From the NCBI GenBank assembly GCA_035525055.1, contig DATLEZ010000069.1, positions 1 through 35,641 of the forward strand: a stretch of 35,641 nt of DNA, read 5' to 3'. Each line of letters starts with the position of its first letter. Within the stretch, counting starts at the first letter, position 1. The notes under the pieces are model-generated. The model saw only the letters and a program-made list of their open reading frames with translations. It had not been told where the DNA came from and made no database searches. The translations under genes were made by a program, and so were the position numbers. This document shows positions 17,261 to 24,047 of the stretch, piece after piece. This DNA comes from DATEEG01 sp035525055. Its GTDB lineage: Bacteria; Actinomycetota; Acidimicrobiia; Spongiisociales; ZC4RG35.

Positions 17261-17378
17261 GCGTGGCCAGCTGGAAGAAACGATGAATTGAATCCCCCTG
17301 GTCACAAGTTGGGGGCATCCCTCTTCACCGTGCACGGCTCAGTCAATCGCAGGCAGGCTGCGGCGTCACCGTTCACAT

Positions 17379-17462
17379 CCTATGGGAGCCAACACGTACC
17401 AGCTGATGTCGGGATTCGCCGCAGAGGCGGTTCAGCCGGCGTGCGAATTGGACGCGCAATGA
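17379..17462 (+). pseudogene. Fragment of a dihydrofolate-reductase-like (RibD C-terminal) protein
   Basis: The frame reads PMGANTYQLMSGFAAEAVQP, then ACELDAQ and a TGA. G-A-N-T-Y-x-L-M-x-G-F-A-A-E is a familiar inner strand/helix of the DHFR-family RibD_C domain, where residues before P-K-x-V-F-S follow. Neither side continues the domain. After the stop, a Pro-rich open stretch (VLGAPFPPGSYQLAVG...) runs to about 17620 in frame and is unidentified. The remainder of 17261-17602 shows nothing else. Confidence 0.4.
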
Positions 17463-17602
17463 CCCATGGTGCTCGGCGCTCCTTTTCCTCCCGGTTCCTA
17501 CCAGCTGGCGGTAGGAAATCGGGTACAGGAACTCGAGGCAACCGACGGTGCCTGGCTCGGCAACCGCCCCGCGGTCTTTGTCCGCGTCGACCTCAGGCTG
17601 CC

Positions 17603-18541
17603 TCAGAGACCGTCCCGGAAGCCGACTCGCCAACTCGGGTACTTCAGCGTCCACCCGAGCTCACGCTTGGCCTTGGCATTCGAGGAGCCCCTGATCTTGG
17701 TCATCATTGAGACCCCAGGCTCGGCCACGAGGAGACGGGCAATCCAAACCGGAACCCGCCGAGGAGGCTTGGCCCCGATGACCTCGGCGAGATAGGGAAG
17801 CCACTCCGACACCGGGGCCGGTTCGTCGTCAACGATGTTGTAGAGACCCGGGGCGCCACGCTCCAACGCGAGCGCGGTGGCGGCAGCGGCGTCGTCGATG
17901 TGGATGAAGGAATTGATTCCGCCAGCCTGGCCGACGAGCGGCATCTTGCGCGCGGCAATCGCTTGCAACATGGACCCACCCCTCCCGAAGGCGTTGCCCG
18001 GGCCGTAGAAGCCTCCGTAACGCAGAGCGAGAGCCTCGATACCAGTGGCGGAGGTGGTCATCGCCTCCAGGTGCTTGATGGCGTCGACGGTGTCACGAAC
18101 GGCAGGCGACGGATCGGCCATGAGGGGGTCCTCTTCGGTTTTGATCAGACCGCCCCGCTGTTCGTTGGGCCAGCCGGTGTAACTCTGGACTATGAAGCGA
18201 CGGGCACCGGACTCGATGGCCGCGGCGAGCAGCTGTTCGGTGCCTTCCACCCTGAGGCGGTTGGTCTCGGCGAAAGTCCTGGCGAAATGACGGAGGTCGA
18301 ATTCGCCGCCGAGCGCGGTCATCTGATGGATCACCACATCGGGCTCGGCGTCGACCACCGTGCGTCTGATGGCGGCCGCGTCGTGGCCGTCGAGCACGAC
18401 CGGCGTGACCCCGGCCAGACGCAGGCCGTCGACCTTGTCGGGGGTGCGGGTCGTGCCCACCACGTCGTGGCCGGCCTTCACCAGCAGAGGCACCAGCCTC
18501 TGGCCTACGGCTCCCGTGGCTCCAGCGAGAAAAACTCTCAT
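17603..18541 (-). CDS. NAD(P)-dependent epimerase/dehydratase family (extended SDR)
   Basis: A 312-residue extended short-chain dehydrogenase. The Rossmann start is MRVFLAGATGAVGQRL (G-x-x-G-x-x-G). NAD-contact residues follow in DVVIHQMTALGG. SYTGWPNEQRGG lies where the active-site Ser/Tyr region is expected, and LALRYGGFYGPG is the substrate-loop motif. GGINSFIHIDDAAAATALAL is the conserved region found in UDP-sugar and related epimerases. The C-terminus is helical (AKAKRELGWTLKYPSW). It probably acts on a nucleotide-sugar-like or other carbonyl substrate in the cytosol. The ATG at 18541 overlaps the stop of a small upstream frame (ATGA), implying translational coupling. A 35-residue paralogous fragment is at 14930-15034. 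Confidence 0.92.
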   Translation of the reverse strand: MRVFLAGATGAVGQRLVPLLVKAGHDVVGTTRTPDKVDGLRLAGVTPVVLDGHDAAAIRRTVVDAEPDVVIHQMTALGGEFDLRHFARTFAETNRLRVEGTEQLLAAAIESGARRFIVQSYTGWPNEQRGGLIKTEEDPLMADPSPAVRDTVDAIKHLEAMTTSATGIEALALRYGGFYGPGNAFGRGGSMLQAIAARKMPLVGQAGGINSFIHIDDAAAATALALERGAPGLYNIVDDEPAPVSEWLPYLAEVIGAKPPRRVPVWIARLLVAEPGVSMMTKIRGSSNAKAKRELGWTLKYPSWRVGFRDGL

Positions 18542-18747
18542 CTACTCGAATCCCTTTCGTTCAACACCTGAGACGAGACAGGGGGTGTTCCTGTGACAGG
18601 GTCAGGATCATCTGGCGATCTCGGGCCGCTTGTCGGTGAATTCCTTGGGTCTTTGTTGCGACCCGCCAACCTTCGAAGGTGCTGCGTGCGAAGTCGCACA
18701 TCGTCTGACTCGAGCGCAAGCTCTCGTCTACGTCGTCGTGATGTCAT
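18538..18747 (-). CDS. Small basic protein upstream of the epimerase
   Basis: A frame of 69 codons starting ATG at 18747 (MTSRRRRRELALESDDVRLR...) and ending with TGA that overlaps the epimerase ATG. Its own ATG overlaps the TGA of the membrane remnant upstream (ATGA). The two tight overlaps support real translation. It is rich in Arg, with a helical first half and a Pro/Ser-rich second half. No known domain is recognised; I cannot assign a role. Confidence 0.45.
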   Translation of the reverse strand: MTSRRRRRELALESDDVRLRTQHLRRLAGRNKDPRNSPTSGPRSPDDPDPVTGTPPVSSQVLNERDSSR

Positions 18748-19010
18748 ATGCCCGGCTTGGCGTACATTACCCACACGATGATTAGCGGGATCGCAACGTC
18801 AGCGGTGCCGACCAATGTCACCGAGCGTGCCGAGGCTCGGAGTTTGACTTTGTCGCTCCTCGTTGTCGGCCAGCAGTGCGAGGTACCGCGACTCGGGTCC
18901 GGTCACCCAAGGTCAGCTGCACAGTGGGGCCGAGGAAGACTCCGCCGATGCCGATGAGGCCCCAGAGGTCGGTGAGACCTATGACCGACCTCGGGACGGG
19001 ATCCTCGCCG
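18744..19010 (-). pseudogene. Decayed small membrane protein upstream of the epimerase operon
   Basis: Reverse frames combine to a coherent membrane protein. First comes PRSVIGLTDLWGLIGIGGVF with LGPTVQLTLG. A second frame has SRYLALLADNEER. A third has DKVKLRASARSVTLVGTADV and AIPLIIVWVMYAKPGI to a TGA. Two frameshifts separate the three pieces, around 18890 and 18860. The stop overlaps the next ATG, so it was the first gene of the operon. No start can be found, because the region runs into the forward-strand frame starting at 19034. Family unknown. Confidence 0.45.
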
Positions 19011-19033
19011 CCGCCGAAGACCTGGCTTCTGTG

Positions 19034-19237
19034 ATGACTCTCGGAGAGTTACTCATGGTTCTTGTCGCTGCATCCGGCCTAGCTCTCGAGGTGCGGAGCT
19101 AGTTCCGCGATAAGAAGAGCGACAACGAGGCGGCGAGGCTCGACGCAGAAGGTCGCGCATTTGAGTAGCGGTTCAACGAAAGGGCCGTCGCCACCCAACT
19201 GAAACTCCTACGGATCGAAGAAGAACGGCACCGTTAG
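19034..19237 (+). pseudogene. Small membrane-anchored coiled-coil protein with two in-frame TAG codons
   Basis: From ATG 19034 the frame gives MTLGELLMVLVAASGLALEV, a membrane helix, then RS, TAG (19100), FRDKKSDNEAARLDAEGRAF, E, TAG (19166), RFNERAVATQLKLLRIEEER, HR and a final TAG (19235). Reading the two internal TAGs as Trp and Gln yields a smooth 67-residue anchor plus charged coiled coil. A single-base change could make each (TGG or CAG to TAG). No suppressor tRNA is seen, so decay is the default reading. It lies 65 bases before a tRNA-Asn 3' half and may be phage- or island-derived. Confidence 0.45.
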
Positions 19238-19301
19238 GAGTGCGAGACGCGAGGAATGCAAGGTTGCGCATGTACGACGCGCCGCGCAGGCCGCGTCTAG
19301 A

Positions 19302-19343
19302 AGACTGTTAATCCATTGGTAGGTTCGAGTCCTACCCGCGGAA
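19302..19343 (+). other. 3' half of a tRNA-Asn gene (attachment-site scar)
   Basis: Sequence GACTGTTAATCC (19303-19314) is the anticodon region (GTT, Asn). It is followed by a T arm with stem GTAGG/CCTAC around loop TTCGAGT (19319-19335) and acceptor strand CCGCGGA. The 5' half (D arm and acceptor partner TCCGCGG) is absent; upstream bases do not pair with the anticodon stem beyond two positions. This is the form left by tyrosine recombinases that target the anticodon-to-3' segment of tRNA genes. Confidence 0.6.
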
Positions 19344-19500
19344 CAAACGACTAGGGAAACGTCGATTTCTGCCCTATACCGTGCTTTCAAGGCGGGGCTC
19401 TCCCATTTGAAATTTTGACGCAAGTGAGCATCTAGTCGCTCCACGGTCGATCCTGAAGCGACGACGCGTGGGAAAGGAAGTCGGAAGAGAGGAGTTGGGA

Positions 19501-19866
19501 ATGGAAGGCAACCACTTCCACGTCTTCATCCGCGATCTCCCTGGCGCGTTGGCCTGGTTCGCCAGAGTATGGGTTACCGAGCCTATCTATCAGGAGGAAA
19601 GTATGGCCATCCTCCAGTTTGGTCCAGTCCTCTTGATCCTCGACCAGGACGAGGAAGAAACTGTTACAACGATTGGGTACGCCACCGGCGACTGCGATGC
19701 CGATTTCCGAACAGCGGTGGGTCGCGGCGCCCAAGCGATCGAGGAGCCGGCGGATCGGAGTTGGGGGGTGCGGGTGGCGTATCTCAAGGGACCAGGCCGT
19801 ATCACCTTGGAGCTTGAACAAGAATTCGTGGAAGCCACCGTGCGGAACAGCAACCCCCCGACCTGA
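19501..19866 (+). CDS. VOC-family (glyoxalase-like) protein
   Basis: A 121-residue protein starting at ATG 19501, which has GAGGAG eight bases upstream. MEGNHFHVFIRDLPGALAWF is the first strand and helix of a VOC module, followed by AILQFGPVLLILDQDEEE. The second module has IGYATGDCDADFRTAVGRGA and QAIEEPADRSWGVRVAYLKG, ending GRITLELEQ. The expected metal positions (His7, late Glu) are present, but the substrate is unknown. It is the first gene after the tRNA-Asn scar and stands alone. Confidence 0.85.
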   Translation: MEGNHFHVFIRDLPGALAWFARVWVTEPIYQEESMAILQFGPVLLILDQDEEETVTTIGYATGDCDADFRTAVGRGAQAIEEPADRSWGVRVAYLKGPGRITLELEQEFVEATVRNSNPPT

Positions 19867-20155
19867 GACGGAGGCGGCTCGAGCGCGGCGGTAGCGCAAC
19901 ACGGGTTGGCGTGAAGTTCGGGGAGTCCTTGGTCACAGCTCCTCTCCACCAACGCGGCCCTTCAGGTCCCGGCGCGTCGTCGAAGAGTATGTCGAGGATG
20001 CCTTCGCGCTCCTGCAGGCCGACTGTGGGGCGGTCCAGTTCCGCGAGCTATCGATTCTGTGCGCTCGACGGTGGCGTGGCCGATAGGTGCGCCACACCCC
20101 AGTGAGCTGGTCGCGGATCCTCGGTGTGTACATGGAAGGACTACCTGAAAAGCTG
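19867..20155 (+). other. Intergenic stretch with one coding-like fragment
   Basis: No complete gene is visible. A forward frame around 19970-20084 reads RRVVEEYVEDAFALLQADCG, then AVQFRELSILCARRWRGR to a TAG. The residue mix is protein-like, but there is no start and I cannot name it. The last bases before 20156 hold the CGNR gene promoter region. Confidence 0.25.
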
Positions 20156-20175
20156 TAACTGGTTACAATGGTTAC
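20156..20175 (+). promoter_or_regulatory. Promoter/operator of the CGNR regulator gene, probably leaderless
   Basis: GTAAC-TG-GTTAC forms a perfect dyad (from about 20155), followed by another GGTTAC, giving three GTTAC half-sites in 21 bases. TACAAT (20164-20169) is a strong -10 box six bases before the GTG at 20176, so transcription would start on the start codon itself. The repeats overlap the -10 and look like an autoregulatory operator. No clear -35 is seen. Confidence 0.45.
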
Positions 20176-20784
20176 GTGCCCTTTCGATGTTCCGGTTCGG
20201 GACGCCTCGCGGCTCGCGAGGTCGTCGTCGCTGCGGAGGAGCTTCGTTGGCCGCTCGAAAACGGGAGGGTCTCCTTGGATCTCGTCGCGACAGTCGGTGA
20301 GCGGTGGGGGCGGCGGTTCGAGCGGCTTCGCTCGCCCGGCGATCTGAACCGTTGGCTGCGCGATACCGGTCTGGCGGAGGCACCGGACGCGACCGAGGAT
20401 GACCTTGAGGCCATGCGTGGCCTGCGAGCCGCGGTCTACGGCGCTGTCGAGGCGGCCTCCGATCGGCGGCCGCTACCCACTTGGGCGCGCGATCTCTTGA
20501 ACAGGTCCGCCCGCGTCCCGCCTCGGATCCCCCAAGTCCGTCGTGGTGGCTACCTGCGGTACGAGTCCGGGGGCGCCGTGCGTGCCGCCATCAGCGAGGT
20601 CGCCCGTGACGCCATCGACCTGATCGCATCGGCCGACCTCGGGCGCGTTCGTGAGTGCGCTGCGGATGACTGTGCTCGTATCTTTTTTGACCAGTCGCGA
20701 CCGGGTACGCGGCGGTGGTGCTCGATGCAGACCTGTGGCAACCGCGCCAAGGTGCGCAGCCACCGCGCCCGAGCAGGAACGTGA
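20176..20784 (+). CDS. ABATE / CGNR zinc-finger protein (putative stress-response regulator)
   Basis: A 202-residue protein with the two-part layout of this family. The N-terminal ABATE-like domain (about 28-140) contains VSLDLVATVGERWGRRFERL and LRSPGDLNRWLRDTGL. The C-terminal zinc finger (about 160-198) reads CAADDCARIFFDQSRPGTRR, then WCSMQTCGNRAKVRSHRAR, with Cys ligands in C-x4-C and C-x4-C-G-N-R form. These proteins are predicted DNA-binding regulators. The GTG start at 20176 is preceded by TACAAT at leaderless spacing. The stop overlaps the start of the flavin oxidoreductase gene (GTGA), so the two are coupled and likely regulate and metabolise the same compound. Confidence 0.88.
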   Translation: MPFRCSGSGRLAAREVVVAAEELRWPLENGRVSLDLVATVGERWGRRFERLRSPGDLNRWLRDTGLAEAPDATEDDLEAMRGLRAAVYGAVEAASDRRPLPTWARDLLNRSARVPPRIPQVRRGGYLRYESGGAVRAAISEVARDAIDLIASADLGRVRECAADDCARIFFDQSRPGTRRWCSMQTCGNRAKVRSHRARAGT

Positions 20785-21665
20785 ACAACTTCGGACTGCG
20801 GGTGGGGGTGTTGATCCTGCCGGACCACCGTTGGTCCGCCGCCGCGCACACCTGGGTTCGAGCCGAACAGCTCGGGTTCGCACACGCCTGGACCTATGAC
20901 CACCTGACGTGGCGGGGCCACCGGGATCTCCCATGGTTCGGAGCGATCCCCACGCTCACTGCAGCCGCAATGGCGACCAACACCATCGCGCTCGGCACCC
21001 TCGTCGCGTCCCCGAACTTCCGCCATCCCGTTCCGTTCGCGAAAGAACTCATCACGCTCGACGACGTGTCCGGAGGACGCCTCATCGCCGGGATCGGCGC
21101 CGGTACCGCCGGATGGGACACCGCCATGCTCGGTGCGCCGCCATGGGGGCGGCGCGAACGCACCGAGCGGTTCGAGGAGTTCGTCGCGCTCACGGACTTG
21201 CTGCTGCGCGATCCTTGCGCAAGCTACACCGGCAACTACTACACAGCCAACGAGGCAAGGACGTACCCCGGCTGCATTCAGCAGCCGCGCGTTCCGCTCG
21301 CGATCGCAGCAAGCCAGCGACGAGGCATGACCCTGGCGGCACGCCACGGCGACTGTTGGGTCACCACCGGGAGCCGGACACGACCCGACCGGCTCGATCC
21401 CGCCGAGGGATCGCTCGAGATCCGCCGACAGATCGACGCCCTCGAAGACGTCTGCGAGGCGGTCGGACGTGACCCTGCGACGCTACGACGACTCGTAGTT
21501 ACAGGGCCAACGCTGGATAGCGGGCTGAGGTCTGCCGACAGCTTCGCCGAGGTCGCTGGCGGCTACAGCGCGGTAGGTGTCACTGATCTGGTAGTCCACT
21601 GGCCACGATCAACTGAGCCGTACCGAGCTGACCTCGACACCTTCGAACAGATCTTCGCCTCGTGA
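20781..21665 (+). CDS. LLM-class flavin-dependent oxidoreductase
   Basis: A 294-residue TIM-barrel oxidoreductase of the luciferase-like monooxygenase class. It starts MNNFGLRVGVLILPDHRWSA and has FAHAWTYDHLTWRGH (strand 2 and active-site region). TIALGTLVASPNFRHPVPFA lines the flavin pocket, with AKELITLDDVSGGRLIAGIG after it. The late part IAASQRRGMTLAARHGDCWV is also typical. It should use reduced FMN or F420; actinobacterial relatives often use F420. The substrate is unknown. The GTG start overlaps the TGA of the CGNR regulator (20781-20784). It precedes a convergent TetR gene. Confidence 0.92.
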   Translation: MNNFGLRVGVLILPDHRWSAAAHTWVRAEQLGFAHAWTYDHLTWRGHRDLPWFGAIPTLTAAAMATNTIALGTLVASPNFRHPVPFAKELITLDDVSGGRLIAGIGAGTAGWDTAMLGAPPWGRRERTERFEEFVALTDLLLRDPCASYTGNYYTANEARTYPGCIQQPRVPLAIAASQRRGMTLAARHGDCWVTTGSRTRPDRLDPAEGSLEIRRQIDALEDVCEAVGRDPATLRRLVVTGPTLDSGLRSADSFAEVAGGYSAVGVTDLVVHWPRSTEPYRADLDTFEQIFAS

Positions 21666-21745
21666 CCGCGCGGCGCGCCTCGCGCGCGTCGGTTGAGATC
21701 GCGGTCGCCGACGCCGCCCCCTGGCCCGCCGGGCGCGGCCAAGCT

Positions 21746-22324
21746 TCACGGGTGGTCGGGTAGGACCTTGCGCAGCCGGGATTGGGCCTGGCCCATGCGA
21801 TGGCCGTCGATCGCGAGCGCCGGGTCGAGGAGTACCTGAAGGAGCAGGCCGTAGAAGAGCGCAAGGACTAGTCCGGCTGCATCGTGGCCCGCTTGATCGT
21901 CGCCAAGGCCGAGCAGCGCGGCGAGGTCGGGACGAGTTCGGCGGAACCCCTCGCCGAGGCGTCGTCGCAGGCGATCGTTGTGCTGGGCACGGGCCAGTGC
22001 GCCGATGAAGTTCTTCGCCAACCCGGTGTGGCGCTGCCTCGTGGACTCCATGACCTCGCTGGCGCGTTGGAAGCGCATGGCTGGCGTCAGCCGTCCCAGG
22101 TCCCCCATCTCCGCCCCGACCTCGGCCAGCCATCGATCCAACCCGCACACGACGGCCTCGGTGACGAGGTCGTCCTTCGATCCGAAGTGGTACGTGATCG
22201 AAGCGAGATTGGCCTTCGACTCCTCAGCGATGGCCCGAGCCGTGATCTTCTCGGCCGGGAGGTTCTCGAGGCAGCGGAGGGCGCCGTCGATGAGGGGCTG
22301 CCTATTGCTTCGTTGGGGGCTCAC
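21746..22324 (-). CDS. TetR-family transcriptional regulator
   Basis: A 192-residue regulator. The N-terminal helix-turn-helix reads LIDGALRCLENLPAEKITAR and AIAEESKANLASITYHFGSK, with the family S-x-x-x-[IL]-Y-x-x-F-x-x-K end. The C-terminal ligand domain (helices from DDLVTEAVVCGLDRW on) is of the QacR-like all-alpha type. The start is a GTG at 22324. It faces a divergent DoxX-like gene, and the 84 bases between them contain CTATACGTTCGTATAG, an inverted repeat suited to a TetR dimer, so it probably represses both genes. Confidence 0.9.
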   Translation of the reverse strand: MSPQRSNRQPLIDGALRCLENLPAEKITARAIAEESKANLASITYHFGSKDDLVTEAVVCGLDRWLAEVGAEMGDLGRLTPAMRFQRASEVMESTRQRHTGLAKNFIGALARAQHNDRLRRRLGEGFRRTRPDLAALLGLGDDQAGHDAAGLVLALFYGLLLQVLLDPALAIDGHRMGQAQSRLRKVLPDHP

Positions 22325-22351
22325 GGATCTCCGTTTCGAACTTGGTCCATA

Positions 22352-22367
22352 CTATACGTTCGTATAG
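22352..22367 (+). promoter_or_regulatory. TetR operator between tetR and doxX
   Basis: CTATACG-TT-CGTATAG is a perfect 7-base inverted repeat with a two-base centre. It lies between the divergent tetR (starts 22324) and doxX-like (starts 22409) genes, 28 bases from the tetR start and 42 from doxX. This position is typical of TetR autoregulation with control of the divergent gene. Confidence 0.7.
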
Positions 22368-22408
22368 ATTGGTCGTTGTTAGAACCCAAGCGAAGCGTGG
22401 AGTCCCAC

Positions 22409-22759
22409 ATGTACGTCGCCACCGTTGTCGTATCGGTCCTGCTCGCCGCAATGGTCGCCTTTTCCGCTGCGAGGAAGCTGAGCCATAAGCCAGAGGTCGT
22501 GGCGTCCTATCGAAGGGCTGGCGTGCCCGAGGACAAGCTCAACATCCTCGCTTTCACGCTCCTCTCCGGGGTGGTGGGGCTGCTCGGAGGCTTGGTGTGG
22601 GCACCGATCGGCGTCGCCGCAGCGGGTTGTTTGACCGGCTACTTCGCGTTGGCGATCGTCGCCCACCTTCGGGCCAACGACGCGGCCAACCTGCCGACAC
22701 CCCTTGTGCTAGCGATCCTCGCGGCGGCGACCCTCGCTTTGCGACTTGCGTCGAACTGA
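22409..22759 (+). CDS. DoxX-like small membrane protein
   Basis: A 116-residue protein with four membrane helices (VATVVVSVLLAAMVAFSAAR, LNILAFTLLSGVVGLLGGLV, APIGVAAAGCLTGYFALAIV, LVLAILAAATLALRLA). KLSHKPEVVASYRRAGVPED between helices 1 and 2 fits DoxX family proteins (K-L x-x-x... G-V-P loop). DoxX relatives support membrane redox or thiol stress responses, and some partner with SodA/SseA complexes in mycobacteria. The ATG at 22409 follows a Glu/Arg region without a strong ribosome site. It is under the divergent TetR. Confidence 0.85.
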   Translation: MYVATVVVSVLLAAMVAFSAARKLSHKPEVVASYRRAGVPEDKLNILAFTLLSGVVGLLGGLVWAPIGVAAAGCLTGYFALAIVAHLRANDAANLPTPLVLAILAAATLALRLASN

Positions 22760-23181
22760 GACCTCCCGCTGCCCTCGCCAGCTGCCGGCCGGTTCGTCCG
22801 ACGATGAGACGCAGGGTTCGCCCACGACGCTCGTGCGCCAGCTCGGCGAGAGAAGACGACGGTCTGCCTCACGGGTTCGAAGCCGACGCTGAGGAGAGAC
22901 CCCTCGATGCCGAAGCATGGTCGAGGTGTCATGGCGTCGCGCGCTGCCGCGCGCCGCGCCTTGCGTGTTCGAACGGCGCGATTGGTAGTACGCCTGACCT
23001 CACGGGCAAACCGCTTGGCCCTCGCGGCCACCAAGCAACCCAGACGTCGCAACAAGGCAGGGTGAGAAGTAGGGGATTCGATCGAGTTCCAACAGCTCGG
23101 CCCCAAAAGGCCCGCTGCGCAGCCGGTGCGGTCACGACTCTGAAACTGCCTCCAAGAGGTCTCGCTCTTGGTCGGGTGGAT
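22760..23181. other. Gene-free stretch before the toxin-antitoxin operon
   Basis: I see no gene I can support on either strand. The longest reverse frame is Arg-rich and unlike its neighbours in residue use. The only marked feature is CCGGTGCGGTC at 23123-23133, an 11-base string that recurs at 25260 and 34470. The operon promoter begins at 23182. Confidence 0.4.
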
Positions 23182-23239
23182 ATTGTCGTTGTGTGTCGCT
23201 CACCGTACAATGCTGCGTATAGCGACATAAAACGACAAT
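23182..23239 (+). promoter_or_regulatory. Autoregulated promoter of the AbiE-type operon: two 19-base inverted arms
   Basis: Left arm 23182-23200 is ATTGTCGTT-gtg-TGTCGCT; right arm 23221-23239 is AGCGACA-taa-AACGACAAT. Sixteen of 19 positions match as an inverted repeat, separated by 20 bases. TTGTCG (23183-23188, -35) lies in the left arm and TACAAT (23206-23211, -10) in the gap, 17 bases apart. The right arm overlaps the ATG at 23238. AbiEi antitoxins are known to repress by binding two such inverted arms, so this is the likely operator. Confidence 0.75.
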
Positions 23240-24047
23240 GACATCTCGAAGTGCACCCTCAAGCGTGGCTCCTGTTCTCTCTGAGTTGGAACTGGAGAAT
23301 CCGCAGATTGTTACACGCCAGTTGCTTGCCGCATCTGTGGATCGGGCTGGCGTCAAGCTGCCCATCAGGGTGGTGGCAGAACGGCTGCAACGTCACGGTT
23401 GGCTGCTGCCACTGCGTACCAGAGGAGCCTGGGAGTTCGCTCCTGGGTCGCGAGCTGGGGCGTTCGGCTCGGGCGACCCTTTTATCGAGCTTCGGGCGAC
23501 GTTGGCGAGACGCCCTGACTTCCCAGCAGCTGTCGCCTACGAGTCGGCCGTATGGCTGCACAATCTCAGTGACCGGAGTCCCGATCGACACGTGCTGTCA
23601 ATCCCGAAGTCCGAGAGCGTTCCGCACTCATTGCGCGATTTTCGGGTTACGAGAATCCAGTCTGTATTGGATCCAGTCCGAATCCGAGACCTTCCTGTAT
23701 GGAGCCTTGAATCACTAGTTGTTCTCATTGGAGCTCGGCCGTCCAGTTTCGGTGACTGGCCAAACCTGGACTCCTGGTTCGTCAGAGCCGCACAGCGCGG
23801 CGACCCTGAGGCGATCGTGTCCGAGTTGGCCCATCGTTCGAGGGCGGCGTGGATGCGTACCGGATATCTACTGGAATGGGCTGGCAACCATGATCTGGCC
23901 GACCTAATCCGCGATGCCGCTCCTGCTGGCTCCGGTCCTTTCTACCTTGGTGCCCGCGATCGTCCAGGTCGCTACAGCAGCAAATGGCAGGTCATGGATT
24001 CGCTGCTCGGCTCCGCATCGTCGGACAGAGATGTTGGCCAGGCGTGA
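23238..24047 (+). CDS. AbiEi-type antitoxin (MenA-like), transcriptional repressor of the operon
   Basis: A 269-residue antitoxin of the AbiEi family. After a short lead, NPQIVTRQLLAASVDRAGVK and LPIRVVAERLQRHGWLLPLR form the N-terminal winged helix, ending in RGAWEFAP, as in R-G-x-[YW]-x-F-x-P of AbiEi proteins. The C-terminal part (AVAYESAVWLHNLSDRSPDR ... LPVWSLESLVVLIG) is the second domain that contacts and neutralises. It resembles mycobacterial MenA3/MenA4 (about 295 residues). The ATG at 23238 sits in the right operator arm; no ribosome site precedes it, and the inferred leader is about 20 bases. The stop overlaps the toxin start (GTGA), so synthesis is coupled. Confidence 0.87.
   Translation: MTSRSAPSSVAPVLSELELENPQIVTRQLLAASVDRAGVKLPIRVVAERLQRHGWLLPLRTRGAWEFAPGSRAGAFGSGDPFIELRATLARRPDFPAAVAYESAVWLHNLSDRSPDRHVLSIPKSESVPHSLRDFRVTRIQSVLDPVRIRDLPVWSLESLVVLIGARPSSFGDWPNLDSWFVRAAQRGDPEAIVSELAHRSRAAWMRTGYLLEWAGNHDLADLIRDAAPAGSGPFYLGARDRPGRYSSKWQVMDSLLGSASSDRDVGQA

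Noticed and set aside
22639..23106. Arg-rich reverse frame between doxX and the toxin-antitoxin operon
   Set aside because: It overlaps the DoxX gene, has no recognisable motif and shows unusual composition.
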